In this document: positions 1 to 11,639 of the stretch, in pieces
Layout: each line of letters begins with the position of its first letter
Position numbering within the stretch: position 1 is the first letter of the stretch
DNA from: Tachypleus tridentatus
Taxonomy: Eukaryota > Arthropoda > Merostomata > Xiphosura > Limulidae
Reading direction: 5' to 3'
Length of the DNA: 64,000 nt
Assembly: GCF_004210375.1 (NCBI RefSeq)
Contig: NC_134834.1
Location: forward strand, 152,553,009 to 152,617,008
The notes under the pieces: model-generated
Seen by the model: only the letters and a program-made list of their open reading frames with translations
Database searches by the model: none
Told to the model about the DNA's origin: nothing
Position numbers and translations under genes: made by a program

Positions 1-2133
1 ATAGTAATTTTTAAGACATGTTGGTTTTGTGTATATCAATATTTTGCATCCTAAATAGCAAATTTGAAGAAAAAAAATTTTATACTATAAACCTGCTTAC
101 CAAAAAATAGGATTAAGGTACATTGGGACATCAGTTATTGAGAATAAGAGTCCTTACACAAGTTATGAATTTCCTATTTTTTTATTTATGCATATAAGTG
201 ACTACAATATAAACATTAGAAATTGTTAGATAAGAAAACTGAAAGGAAAAGTAAAAAATATGTTTGAGGAGAGCACAAACTGCTTCTGTGATATTTATTT
301 CAATACTTTTAACTTGCACTATGCTCTGGCTAGGTGAGTTATTGTTTGTTCTCTTACCCTAACTGAGCATTTAAACAGTTCAAAGAATATTAAAATAAAA
401 TTAAAGCAGTAATGAAGATGTTAGGATAAATAAGTGTAATTATGACCTAAAGAGGTTTTAGAAAAACAAGTGTAATGGGTTGAGTTTATTTCATATTTTC
501 AACTTTTACTGCAGGATGCTGTTGATACACTTAATGTTAGGATAGAGAAAATAAGTGATAAATTTAAAAGATATATACCACACTAAAACTTTTTACATTA
601 CTCAAGGAAGTCCTAGAGATTATGTAAATAAAATTTGAAAATGATAAAAATTATTTCCATGTTTAGCTTCAAATTTCCCTTTCACTCAAAGTAGTCCGAG
701 TTAGTGATTTTATTAAATTGATAGACTAATCTTTGGTAGAAAAACTTTATTAAACATTGATTTCTCATGTACAACCTCCTTGCATTGTTATTTAAAAGCT
801 TGCCAAATTATGTAAAGAACCATATAATTACTGTAAACAGTATTGTACATAGAATGATAAAAACCATATAACCTAAGTGCTTTTGTATGAAGACTTATTG
901 GACATCTATTTTTCCGAGTTTCACAGAAACAAGAGTTAGTTCAATGCACAAATGCCATGTACATATAATTGATGTGTCAAAGCAATTTAAGATAAATGGT
1001 AAATGCAAAATTCTATGAGTAATAACAGGTATGGTTAGTTAACATCTTTTCAGGAACGATACAAGCCTACCTTTGTCTGTTAAATGTCACCAGCAAAATG
1101 TTGGTGGACTGGCTTCAAAAATGTTTGTATTGGGGTTTGTAAATTGACTAACCTCATACCAATCATAAAAAAATTGGGAAATATAAATTGTTTTTCTCAT
1201 GCTAGAATGACTGCAAATTATAAAATGAAAATATGTTAAACTACTTACCCTAAAGTCTTAATGTTATATTATTTTCTATTATATTCACCTTCCAATTGTA
1301 CCTCGCTAACATTTACATAACTAGCAACATAACTTGCATTGATAAGATTCATGTGTGCTCATGTTACTATATCCAATAGTAAAAAAACTGACCTTTAGTC
1401 TTTACAACATGATCCTGTCTTGATCATGTTTTAGTGGACTAGTATTTTGTAATACTCAGTTATATTTCAGTTTCCATACATTATACATGTATTGATTATG
1501 ACTACTTAGAAATTAGTTATGGAACTTGTTTATTTATTGTTCTATATTTTAAGAAAAATACTGCTGTATATAGGTTGCTAAGCCTTCTAAAATTTTGCTT
1601 AGGGAGGATATCAAAGAATGTTTTTTAGGTTTTATATATACAGTTAAATAACCAAAATATAATAACATAGAATTCCACCATAACTTTATTAAGCATAGAA
1701 ACTAAAAACAAACAAACTTAGCAGATTAAAAATATAACCTACCTTGTTGAAATCTGTGTTGAAAAAAAATGTGGTGTGGTAGTCTTTTACAGATTAAAAT
1801 TGCTGATGAAAACCACTATGGGGACATTCTAAGCTGTTGACTGGTTATTATATTGAAGTGTATATAAAGGACAGTTTTATAACAAAATGGAAAGAGGTGT
1901 GAATGGGGCTACTGAGTTTGAGTCAGCACATAACCTATACCCTCAACAAAATAATAAAACAAAAACAAGGTTTTATATTATCTCTTTACAATATTGGTAT
2001 TTTAAGTTCCTGATTTGTACAAGACTACGACTTGAGTATTTTGAGATTACAAACATCTAATTTTAAAAAGTGCTGCATTCAATATACCAGATGACTTGCC
2101 AAAACTCTGTATTTAGGTGTTATTTTAATATCT
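1..2133. repeat. Second copy of a PRPF39 intron segment
   Basis: This stretch matches 49104-51220 almost base for base in the same orientation, by direct reading. Differences are a few substitutions, several one-base homopolymer changes, a 12-bp extra unit near 1320-1335 and some clustered changes in the last 300 bases. It holds no recognisable exon. Because it starts at base 1, the duplicated tract probably extends to the left of the window. It ends exactly at the N gap. Confidence 0.95.
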
Positions 2134-2633
2134 NNNNNNNNNNNNNNNNNNNNNNNNNNNNNNNNNNNNNNNNNNNNNNNNNNNNNNNNNNNNNNNNNNN
2201 NNNNNNNNNNNNNNNNNNNNNNNNNNNNNNNNNNNNNNNNNNNNNNNNNNNNNNNNNNNNNNNNNNNNNNNNNNNNNNNNNNNNNNNNNNNNNNNNNNNN
2301 NNNNNNNNNNNNNNNNNNNNNNNNNNNNNNNNNNNNNNNNNNNNNNNNNNNNNNNNNNNNNNNNNNNNNNNNNNNNNNNNNNNNNNNNNNNNNNNNNNNN
2401 NNNNNNNNNNNNNNNNNNNNNNNNNNNNNNNNNNNNNNNNNNNNNNNNNNNNNNNNNNNNNNNNNNNNNNNNNNNNNNNNNNNNNNNNNNNNNNNNNNNN
2501 NNNNNNNNNNNNNNNNNNNNNNNNNNNNNNNNNNNNNNNNNNNNNNNNNNNNNNNNNNNNNNNNNNNNNNNNNNNNNNNNNNNNNNNNNNNNNNNNNNNN
2601 NNNNNNNNNNNNNNNNNNNNNNNNNNNNNNNNN
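2134..2633. other. Assembly gap of exactly 500 N
   Basis: The gap length is a round 500, which is typical of an arbitrary scaffold join and not a measured distance. On its left is duplicated intron sequence and on its right is a tandem array, so the true distance and even the adjacency are uncertain. Confidence 0.99.
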
Positions 2634-5600
2634 AAAATAACACAACAACATTTAAAATAACAGAGAGAGGTGATAAAATTATTAAAAATAACACAAGAAC
2701 ATTTAAAATATCTAAAAAAGTGATAAAGTGTAAAAATAACACAACAACATTTAAAATACAAAGTGATAAAAGGTATTAAAATAACACAAGGAACATTTTA
2801 AAATACAAAAAAAGAAATTATAAAAGTGATTAGTAAAATAACACTAAGAACATTTAAAATACAAAAGTGATAAAATTAGTAAAATAACACAACAACATTT
2901 AAAATACAAAGAAATTGATAAAATTGTAAAATAACACAAGAACATTTAAAATACAAATTGATAAAATTAGTAAAATAACACAAGAACATTTAAAATACAA
3001 TGATAAAGTGATAAAATGTGTAAAAGTAACACAACAACATTTAAAATACAAAGTGATAAATGTAGTAAAATAACACAAGGAACATTTAAAATACAAAGTG
3101 ATAAAATTATTAAAATAACACAACAACATTTAAAATACAAAAAAGTTGATAAAATTAGTTAACCACAACAGAACATTTAAAATACAAAGTGATAAAATTA
3201 TAAAGTAAAATAACACAACAACATTTAAAATACAAAAGTGATAAAATTAGTGTAAAATAACACACAACAACATTTAAAATACATAAAGTGATAAAATGTA
3301 TTAAAATAACACAAAGACATTTAAAATACAAAGTGATAAAATTAGTAAAATAACACAACAACATTTAAAATACAAAGTGATAAAAGTGTAAAATAACACA
3401 ACAACATTTAAAATACAAAAGATAAAATTAGTAAAAAACACAACAACATTTTAAAATACAGAAAGTGATAAAATGTTAAAATAACACAACAACATTTAAA
3501 ATACAAAAGTGATAAAGTGGCCAAAATAACACAACAACATTTAAAATACAAAGTGATAAAAGTGGTAAAATAACACAAGAACATTTAAAATACAAAGAAA
3601 TGATAAAGTGATAAAAAATAACACAAGAACATTTAAAATACTGAAAGTGATAAAGTGTAAAAATAACACAAACAACATTTTAAAATACTAAAGTGATAAA
3701 GTAGGCCAACACATTAAAATAAATACAAGAACATTTAAAATACACAAAGTGATAAAATTAGTAAAATAACACAAGAACATTTAAAATACAAAGTGATAAA
3801 GTAATTAAAATAACACAACAACATTTAAAATACTGAGAAATTGATAAAAGTTTTAAAATAACACAACAACATTTAAAATACAAAAGTGATAAAATTAGTA
3901 AAATAACACAACAACATTTAAAATACAAAAGTGATAAAATTGGTAAAATAACACAAGGAACATTTAAAATACAAAGTGATAAAGTGTAAAAATAACACAG
4001 GAACATTTAAAATACAAAAAGTGATAAAATTAGTAAAATAACACAAGAACATTTAAAATACAAAGAAAGTGATAAATTTAAAATAACACAGAACACCAAA
4101 ATAACACAAGAACATTTAAAATACAAAGGATAAAATTGATGATAAAGTGTAAAAATAACACAAGAACATTTAAAATACAAAAGTGATAAAATTGTGCCAA
4201 AAAATAACACAAGAACATTTAAAATACAAAAGTGATAAAATGTGTAAAATAACACAACAACATTTACATTTAAAATATAAAATGAAAAATTGAGGTAAAA
4301 TAACACAACAACATTTTAAAATACAAAAGTGATAAAGTGTAAAAAATAACACAAGAACATTTAAAATACAAAGTGATAAAATTGGTAAAATAACACAACA
4401 ACATTTAAAATAAAAAAGTGATAAAGTAATAAAATAACACAACAACATTTAAAATACAAAAGTGATAAAAGTGTAAAATAACACAACAACATTTAAAATA
4501 TACAAAAATTGATAAAATTAGTAAAATAACACAACAACATTTAAAATACAAAAGTGATAAAGTATAACACAAAATAACACAACAACATTTAAAATACAAA
4601 GAATTGATGATAAAATTAAAAAATAACACAACAACATTTAAAATACAAAGTAAAAGCCAAAATAACACAACAACATTTAAAATCTAGAAATTGATAAAAA
4701 AGTGATAAGGAGTGATAAAATAAACTACAACAACATTTAAAATACAAAGTGATAAAAGTAAGTAAAATAACACAACAACATTTAAAATACAAATGAAAGT
4801 GATAAAATAGTAAAATAACACAACAACATTTAAAATACAAAGAGGTGATAAAAGGTAAGTAAAATAACACAACAACATTTAAAATCTAAAAGTGATAAAA
4901 GAATAGTTAAGCCAAAATAACATAACAACATTTAAAATACATTTAAAAAAATTGATAAAATTAGTAAAATAACACAACAACATTTAAAATACAAAGTGAT
5001 AAAAAATAAAATAACAACAACATTTAAAATACTAAAGTGATAAAATGTGGCCAAAACAACAACATTTAAAATACAAAGTGATAAACACAAGAACATTTAA
5101 AATACAAAGTGATAAAGGTAAAATAGAAAACACAACAACATTTAAAATACAAAGATGATAAGTTAATAAAAAACACAACATACATTTGAAAAGAAATAAA
5201 AAGTTTAAAATAAAATAACATTTAACAACAACATTAAAAAAAATAACTAAACAAATTGATAAAAAAAAAAATAACACAAAAACATTTAAAATACAGCAAA
5301 TTGAAAATACAAAAAATAACACAACAACATTTAAAATACAAAGTGATAAAAAAAATAACACAACAACATTTAAAATACAAAGTGATAAAAAATAACACAA
5401 CAACATTTAAAATACTAGTGATAAAAAAAATTGATAAAAAAAATAACACAACAACATTTAAAATACAAAGTGAGGTGATAACAAAAAAAATAACACAACA
5501 ACATTTAAAATACTAAAGTGATAAAAAAATAACACAACAACATTTAAAATACAAAGTGATAAAAAAAATAACACAACAACATTTAAAATACTAAAGTGAT

Positions 5601-8293
5601 AAAAAAATAACACAACAACATTTAAAATACAAAGTGATAAAAAAAATAACACAACATTTAAACATTTAAAATACTAAAGTGATAAAATTATTGAAACAAT
5701 AACATTTGGTAACAACATTTAAAATACAAAATTGATAAAAAAATAACACAACAACATTTAAAATACAAGAGTGATAAAAAAAAAATAACACAACAACATT
5801 TAAAATACAAAGTAAATGATAAAAAAAATAACACAACAACATTTAAAATACAAAAGTGGTGATAAAACAACATTTAAAATACAAAAGTGATAAAAAAACA
5901 AACATTTAAAATACAAAAATGGAAATTAAAAATAACACAACAACATTTAAAATAAAATTGATAAAAATAACACAACAACATTTAAAATACAAAGATTGAT
6001 TGATAAAAATAACAAACAACATTTAAAATACAAAAAGTGACAAAATTAGTAAAATAACACAACAACATTTAAAATACAAAGTGATAAAAAATAACACAAC
6101 AACATTTAAAATACAAAGTGATAAAAAAAATAACACAGCAACATTTAAAATACAAAAATTGATAAAAATAACACAACAACATTTAAAATACAAAGTGATA
6201 AAGTGTAAAAATAACACAACAACATTTAAAATACAAAGTGATAAAGTAAAAATAACACAACAACATTTAAAATACTAAAAGTGATAAAATTAGTAAAATA
6301 ACCACAAAAACATTTAAATTTACAAATACAAAGTGATAAAAATATTAGTAAAATAACACAACATTTAAAATACAAACAAAAATGATTAAAATAAAACAAC
6401 AACAACATTTAAAATACAAAGTGATAAAATAATAAAATAACATTTAAAATACAATTGATAAAATGTAAAAAAAAACACAACAACATTTAAAATACAAAAG
6501 TGATAAAAAAAATAACACAACAACAACATTTAAAATACAAAGTGATAAAAAATAAAAACACAGCAACATTTAAAATACAAAGTGATAAAAAATAACACAG
6601 CAACATTTAAAATACAAAGTGATAAAAAAATAACACAACAACATTTAAAATACTAAAGTGATAAAAATAACACAGCAACATTTAAAATACAAAGTGATAA
6701 AAAGTAAAAATAACACAACAACATTTAAAATACAAAAAAAGTGATAAAGTGTAAAAAATAACACAACAACATTTAAAATACAAAAGTGATATAGGTAAAA
6801 TTGATAATAAAATAACACAACAACATTTAAAATACAAAAGTGATAAAGTGTAAAAATAACACAACAACATTTAAAATAAAAATTGATAAAATTAATAAAA
6901 TAACACAACAACATTATAAAAAAAAAATAACAAACAATTGATAAAGGTGTAAAATAACACAACAACATTTAAAATACAAAAGTGATAAAAAGTGTAAAAT
7001 AACACAACAACATTTAAAATACTAAAAGTGATAAAAATTAGTAAAATAACACAACAACATTTAAAATACAAAAGTGATAAAAGTGGTAAAATAACACAAC
7101 AACATTTAAAATACAAAGAAGTGATAAAAGTGTAGCCAAAATAACACAAAAATAAAACATAAAAATTGATTTAAAATAACACAAAGATAAAGATGAAAGT
7201 ATTAAAATAACACAACAACATTTAAAATACAAAAGTGATAAAGTGGTAAAATAACACAACAACATTTAAAATACAAAAGTGATAAAATTAAGTAAAATAA
7301 CACAACAAACATTTAAAATACAAAAGTGATAAAATTGTGTAAAATAACACAACAACATTTAAAATACAAAAGTGAAAGTGATAAAATAAGTGAAAATAAC
7401 ACAACAACATTTAAAATACAAAAGTGATAAAGTGGCCAAAATAACACACAACATTTAAAATACAAAAGAGTGATAAAATTGGCCAAAATAACACAACAAC
7501 ATTTAAAATACAAAAGTGATAAAGTAACCAAAATAACACAAACAACATTTAAAATACAAAAGTGATAAAGTGGTAAAAATAACACAACAACATTTAAAAT
7601 ACAAAAGTGATAAATTGGTAAAATAACACAACAACATTTAAAATAAAAGTGATAAAATTATTAAAATAACACAACAACATTTAAAATACAAAAAGTGATA
7701 AAAAGTAAAATAACACAACAACATTTAAAATACTAAAAAGTGATAAAATTAGTAAAATAACACAACAACATTTAAAATACAAAAAAGTGATAAAATTAGT
7801 AAAATAACACAACAACATTTAAAATACAAAAGTGATAAAAAAAATAACACAACAACATTTAAAATACAAAGAAATGATAAAGTAGTAAAATAACACAACA
7901 ACATTTAAAATACAAAAAAAGTGATAAAAGTGGTAAAATAACACAACAACATTTAAAATACAAAAAAGTGATAAAGTGGTAAAATAACACAACAACATTT
8001 AAAATACAAAATTGATAAAGTGGTAAAATAACACAACAACATTTAAAATACAAAATTGATAAAGTGTAAAATAACACAACAACATTTAAAATACAAAATT
8101 GATAAATTATAAAAATAACACAACAACATTTAAAATACAAAGTGATGTAAAAAAATAACACAGCAACATTTAAAATACAAAAGTGATAAAAAAATAACAC
8201 AACAACATTTAAAATACAAAGTAAAATACAACAACATTTAAAATACTGAAAAAGTGCCAAAATAACACAACAACATTTAAAATACAAAGTGAT
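2634..8293. repeat. Large AT-rich minisatellite array, 36-45 bp units
   Basis: A conserved core (AACACAACAACATTTAAAAT followed by ACAAA) alternates with a variable linker built on GTGATAAA. There are well over 100 units in direct orientation. Core variants include ACAAGAACA, common before about 4.4 kb, and ACAGCAACA. From about 5.2 to 6.6 kb the linkers are short (36-38 bp period); elsewhere they often carry ATTAGTAAA and reach 43-45 bp. Open frames across it, such as the minus-strand ones rich in Cys-Val-Leu-Phe, are a by-product of the repeat and are not genes. The scatter of small indels suggests either real divergence or uncorrected long-read sequence. Confidence 0.95.
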
Positions 8294-8527
8294 AATACTT
8301 GAAACATGCATTTATCAGAATTATGATAAACAGAAAAGCAATTAAAAGGATTAGAAATTTAAAGAAGGATGCATTTTCAAATATATGAAATATGCTGCTT
8401 GTATTGTTGAACATATAATTTTCTATTTCGTCTTCACTGTTCCGATCTTCCTTCTCCATTGGCAGTTCCTTTTCGTATATTGTCATGTTGATTTTCTTCC
8501 AGGAGATAATAGTTTTGTGTTTGTCAT
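8277..8527 (-). pseudogene. Tandem paralogue (copy 1) of a terminal exon for a short membrane protein
   Basis: The minus strand encodes a peptide ending in a hydrophobic segment (FFKFLILLIAFLFIIILI) followed by a short tail that stops inside the first minisatellite unit. It aligns along its length with copy 2 at 9284-9537: acidic Glu/Asp-rich region, FENAS motif, membrane segment, ACFKYY tail. The ATG homologous to copy 2 is at 8527, but a one-base deletion near 8486-8492 breaks the frame, so the open part starts at an internal ATG at 8486. Upstream a segment of about 280 bp, absent in copy 2, separates it from the splice-acceptor-like sequence at about 8829. It is either a decayed copy or affected by a sequencing error. 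I do not recognise the family. Confidence 0.5.
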
Positions 8528-9063
8528 CGCATGATAAATTTCTTCATATGAAGTTATGGTTTTTTTATGTTATGATATGTCTTTCTTATTTCGAGAATAA
8601 TTCTTTGTTATCCTTGGCTTCATGAAATGTTTCAAGGGGTGTTATAGCTGAAGGTTTCTCTGTGATTTATGAGAATAATATCTTTAATATACAAATATGT
8701 TCAGTTTTAATACAAGCAAATTAGTTAAATAATGTTATATATAAAGACTAAAATTTTATAAAGGATGGTTACAAATAGTCCTTGAAAAAAAATAGTACAA
8801 TCGCAAAGAGAAACTACCACATTCTGTAAAAAAAAACACGCATCAAATTAATGAAATAAGTACATGTGAAAGCTATTATAAAATATATCTTCAACTGCAT
8901 CATCTCTAAAAGTTAGTTTTGTACTGTTGAAATCATCTGGACTTTTCCACTTGAATGATTTAATCATATCCAGAAAAGCATCTGAACTATATTGCGTACA
9001 AATCAGTTAAATTAACTACTGCACGAGCTACTAATAATTTATTCAACATCAACAGTAGGACAT
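8285..9063 (-). repeat. Tandem duplication module, copy 1
   Basis: Most of this block recurs at 9290-10025. It includes the terminal exon, the splice-acceptor-like TTTTTACAG tract and about 200 bp upstream of it that are nearly identical in the two copies (8826-9040 against 9556-9762). Copy 1 carries about 280 extra bases at 8530-8810. Confidence 0.85.
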
Positions 9064-9195
9064 GATTGGATAGTTCATTCTTTAGTATAAATCATTAGAT
9101 CTTCATATCTATGTGGGTGTGAAAGACCATTCACTTTGTGACGTTCTCCTACATTATATACAATTTTCGTGAACCTAAAATTTATTGGAATAAAA

Positions 9196-9296
9196 AACAC
9201 AACATATAAAATATAGTAATAACATGATGAAAATTACACAACATTTAAAACAGAAAGTGATTAAATGATAAAAATAACAACATTTAAAATACAAAA
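9196..9296. repeat. Three degenerate minisatellite units beside copy 2
   Basis: About three diverged units of the 2634-8293 minisatellite lie directly 3' of the copy 2 stop codon. Pieces such as ACACAACATTTAAAA and AACAACATTTAAAATACAAA are recognisable. The same sequence relation to the stop codon is seen at copy 1, where the array is huge. Confidence 0.75.
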
Positions 9297-9537
9297 CGAT
9301 AATACTTAAAACATGCATTTATTAGAATCATCACAAACATAAAAGCAATAAAAAAAATTATAAATTTAAATAATGATGCATTTTCAAATAAACGATTTAT
9401 GTTCCTTCTATTATTTTCTCTTTCGTATTCAATGTTCTTGTCTTCCTTCAGCGTTGGTAGTTCCTCTTCGTATGTTGTTATGTTGAAATCTTTTCCACGA
9501 GATGACAGTGTTGTTTTTGTCATCGAACTACCACGTT
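9284..9537 (-). CDS. Terminal exon (copy 2) of an unrecognised short membrane protein
   Basis: The exon starts after a strong acceptor (long T tract then ACAG) and is open for 254 bases to a TAA stop. It encodes about 83 residues: a polar, charged N-terminal part (SSRGKDFN, TYEEELPTLKEDKN), a basic stretch (NNRRNINRLF), then one hydrophobic segment of about 20 residues and a tail KYYRFVF. The layout fits a single-pass protein with a very short C-terminal tail. Phase fits the upstream candidate exon at 10573-10707: one base from that exon plus two here makes a Glu codon. The tandem paralogue at 8277-8527 supports coding, because the peptide pattern is largely conserved despite many base changes. 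I do not recognise the family, and no function can be given. Confidence 0.45.
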
Positions 9538-10025
9538 CTGTAAAAAAAACAAAAAAAAACACGCATCGAATTAATGAAATAAGTACATGTGAAAGCTATT
9601 ATAAAAAATATCTTCAACTGCATCATCTCTAAAAGTTAGTTTTGTACTGTTGAAATCATCTAACCTTTTCCACTTGAATGATTTAATCATATCCAGAAAA
9701 GCATCTAAACTATATTGCGTACAAATCAGCTCAATTAACTACTGCACGAGCTACTAATAATTGTTGGTGAAAATAAATGAGTTAAAGGTTTATTATAATG
9801 GAGAAGACAAGAACACTTTTAACGATAGGATATTTGAAGATTATTAAATTTTCATTATTTTTGCACAGATCATTGGCCAACTTTACATCAATACTGATAT
9901 ATTTCTCACAATCATTTTTATTGAAGTTCCACGTTAGTCCCCCGGCTTTTCATTTCAGAACAGATCAAAACAAGAATATGTATTGGTTCTTGTATGAAAA
10001 TTTATTCAACATCTACAGTTGGAAG
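9290..10025 (-). repeat. Tandem duplication module, copy 2
   Basis: This is the homologue of 8285-9063. It has a 238-bp segment at 9763-10000 that copy 1 lacks; both copies resume at TTTATTCAACATC. I recognise nothing in the extra segment. Confidence 0.85.
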
Positions 10026-10572
10026 GTATCGTATCATCCTTAGAAGAATGTTTACCTGATAAACCAACTTTGTTATAAACCATGATAATGCGGTCTTGGT
10101 TACGAATTACCTAATTTAGTACGAATGAAGTTGAGTTATTCAGTATATCGATATATAATTCAAACGCTCAAACAATGATCAGTGTAATATATTTGAAAAT
10201 CTTGTAAGTTAATATTTTTCAATTCAATGACAAAAATAGTGAAAGTTCATGCTATCACCAACGAAACTAACATTGACGTGTTATATAAATTACTTTGGTG
10301 AAATATATATAGGTAAACTTAATGATAGTATCACTAAACTTTATGATTTATTCGCCTAAATACTTTTGTGAAACGCCGATTTCTAGTGTTAATTCCTCAA
10401 AGACATTTGTGTTCCACTGGGGCCGGTACATATGTATATTATAACGGGACGCACAATCAGACCAAACTGAAATCATGTGACAGGTAAAGAATATAATCAT
10501 TATTGATTGTCAGGTTGGCTAAAACACTGCTGGTTCCTAATAGATTTAATATAGGAAGAATTGGTTTTTTAC
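10026..10572. other. No recognised feature (probable intron)
   Basis: This is sequence of moderate AT content with ordinary CpG frequency, between the candidate exons of the minus-strand gene. I see no repeat or conserved coding in it. Confidence 0.5.
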
Positions 10573-10707
10573 CTGTGTTGGTTAGTTTCCGTATGAAGAC
10601 CCGCCATTGGGAATTAGACATCGGAGTATAAGTGTTGTTCTTTTCATCTAAATCATAGATTTTTCCTTTCGTTGAAGTATTTTTTTGAAATATAATGTTC
10701 TGGGTGT
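10573..10707 (-). CDS. Candidate internal exon, unrecognised minus-strand gene
   Basis: This is a 135-base open segment between an acceptor (TTAAAACAG) and a donor (CACAG|GTAAAA). It encodes about 44 residues of ordinary globular composition, including KGKIYDLDEKNNTYTPMSN and QWRVFIRKL. It begins with two bases and ends with one, which fits both the candidate exon upstream (10955-10999) and the terminal exon downstream (9284-9537). The open frame also continues past the donor to 10457, so an unspliced ending is possible. I could not assign a domain. Confidence 0.35.
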
Positions 10708-10954
10708 CTGTTTTAATAACAACAAACAGACACACCAGAATAACTCCGAAAAGATGTTAGTTTTGGAACAAACGTTTTCAACATGTCAAGTGTTTCTCTC
10801 TGGCTTTCGAACTATTTCAAATTGAACTCATTCTGCACAAATCCGTTACTAACGGTTAATAAGAGAGTAATGTTGTAGGGTAGACAATATTTATTGCAAT
10901 AATATGCTATGATAGTGCTTTCATATCTAAACAATATTAGTAAACTGATTTTAC

Positions 10955-10999
10955 CAATTTCAAATAAGCGAACAGCAGTAACTTTGAATTTATTTAACT
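10955..10999 (-). CDS. Candidate upstream exon, unrecognised minus-strand gene
   Basis: This is a 45-base segment with acceptor TTATTTTCTAG and donor ATTG|GTAAAATC, encoding LNKFKVTAVRLFEI in the frame that joins the 10573-10707 exon in phase. It is short, so chance is a real possibility. Exons further 5' were not found before the SINE at 11.36 kb. Confidence 0.25.
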
Positions 11000-11034
11000 C
11001 TAGAAAATAAAACGACCTATATATTAGAGATGTA

Positions 11035-11061
11035 ACTATATATATATATATATATATATAT
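11035..11061. repeat. (TA)n microsatellite
   Basis: About 13 uninterrupted TA units. Confidence 0.95.
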
Positions 11062-11359
11062 AGTACACACATATGAAGGTATTTTAAGATTTAACAAACC
11101 TTTCAATTTACTGCTTCATTAGGGTTAATATACACAACTGTATGATATTAGAATATTCATTACCTGTAATGTTCTATCTCTCGAGCCTGTGGTAACGTGC
11201 GTCTAACAATGTATAAATTACAACTGCTGTTCTCATTTTACGCTAACTTATACAGCGATACTAACATCTGATATATTGTTACGTATTATAATTTGAAATA
11301 ATGGGAAATTTTAATTTAGGATTTAATTAAATATTAATATGTATGAAATTTATGATACT

Positions 11360-11603
11360 TATTACTCGTAATTTCGGGATGATGGATTCGAATCCCTTTC
11401 TCAAAAAACATGTTCTCCCTTTCAGCCGTCAGGTCGTTATAAAGTTACGGTTTATCTCACTATTCGTTGATAAAAAAAAAGTAGCCCAAGAGTTGGCGGT
11501 GGGTGGTGATGACTATCTGCCTTCCTTTTGTCTTACACTGCAAAATTACAGACGGCTAGCGCGGATAGCCCTCTTGTAGCTTTGCACAAAATTAAAAACA
11601 AAG
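11360..11603 (+). mobile_element. tRNA-derived SINE, head-truncated
   Basis: A tRNA-like head remains (ACTCGTAATTTCGGG and a B-box GGATTCGAATCCC), followed by the body shared with the 11.9 kb copy: GTTATAAAG, TCACTATTCGTTG, AGCCCAAGAG, GGTGGTGATGACTA, and a tail with AGCTTTGCACAAAA. The 11343-11579 open frame across it is fortuitous. Confidence 0.85.
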
Positions 11604-11639
11604 AACCAACCTATCCATTTAATGAAACTAGCTGGATGG

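Noticed and set aside
2070-2761. Long open frames across the N gap
   Set aside because: They consist of unknown residues over the 500 N and carry no evidence of coding.
2634-8293. CRISPR-like array
   Set aside because: Repeat and linker are both variable tandem sequence, with no unique spacers and no leader, in a eukaryotic genome.
2899-8311. Minus-strand proteins rich in Cys, Val, Leu and Phe, up to 150 residues
   Set aside because: They are translations of the minisatellite unit in shifting frames; no unit is maintained in one frame.
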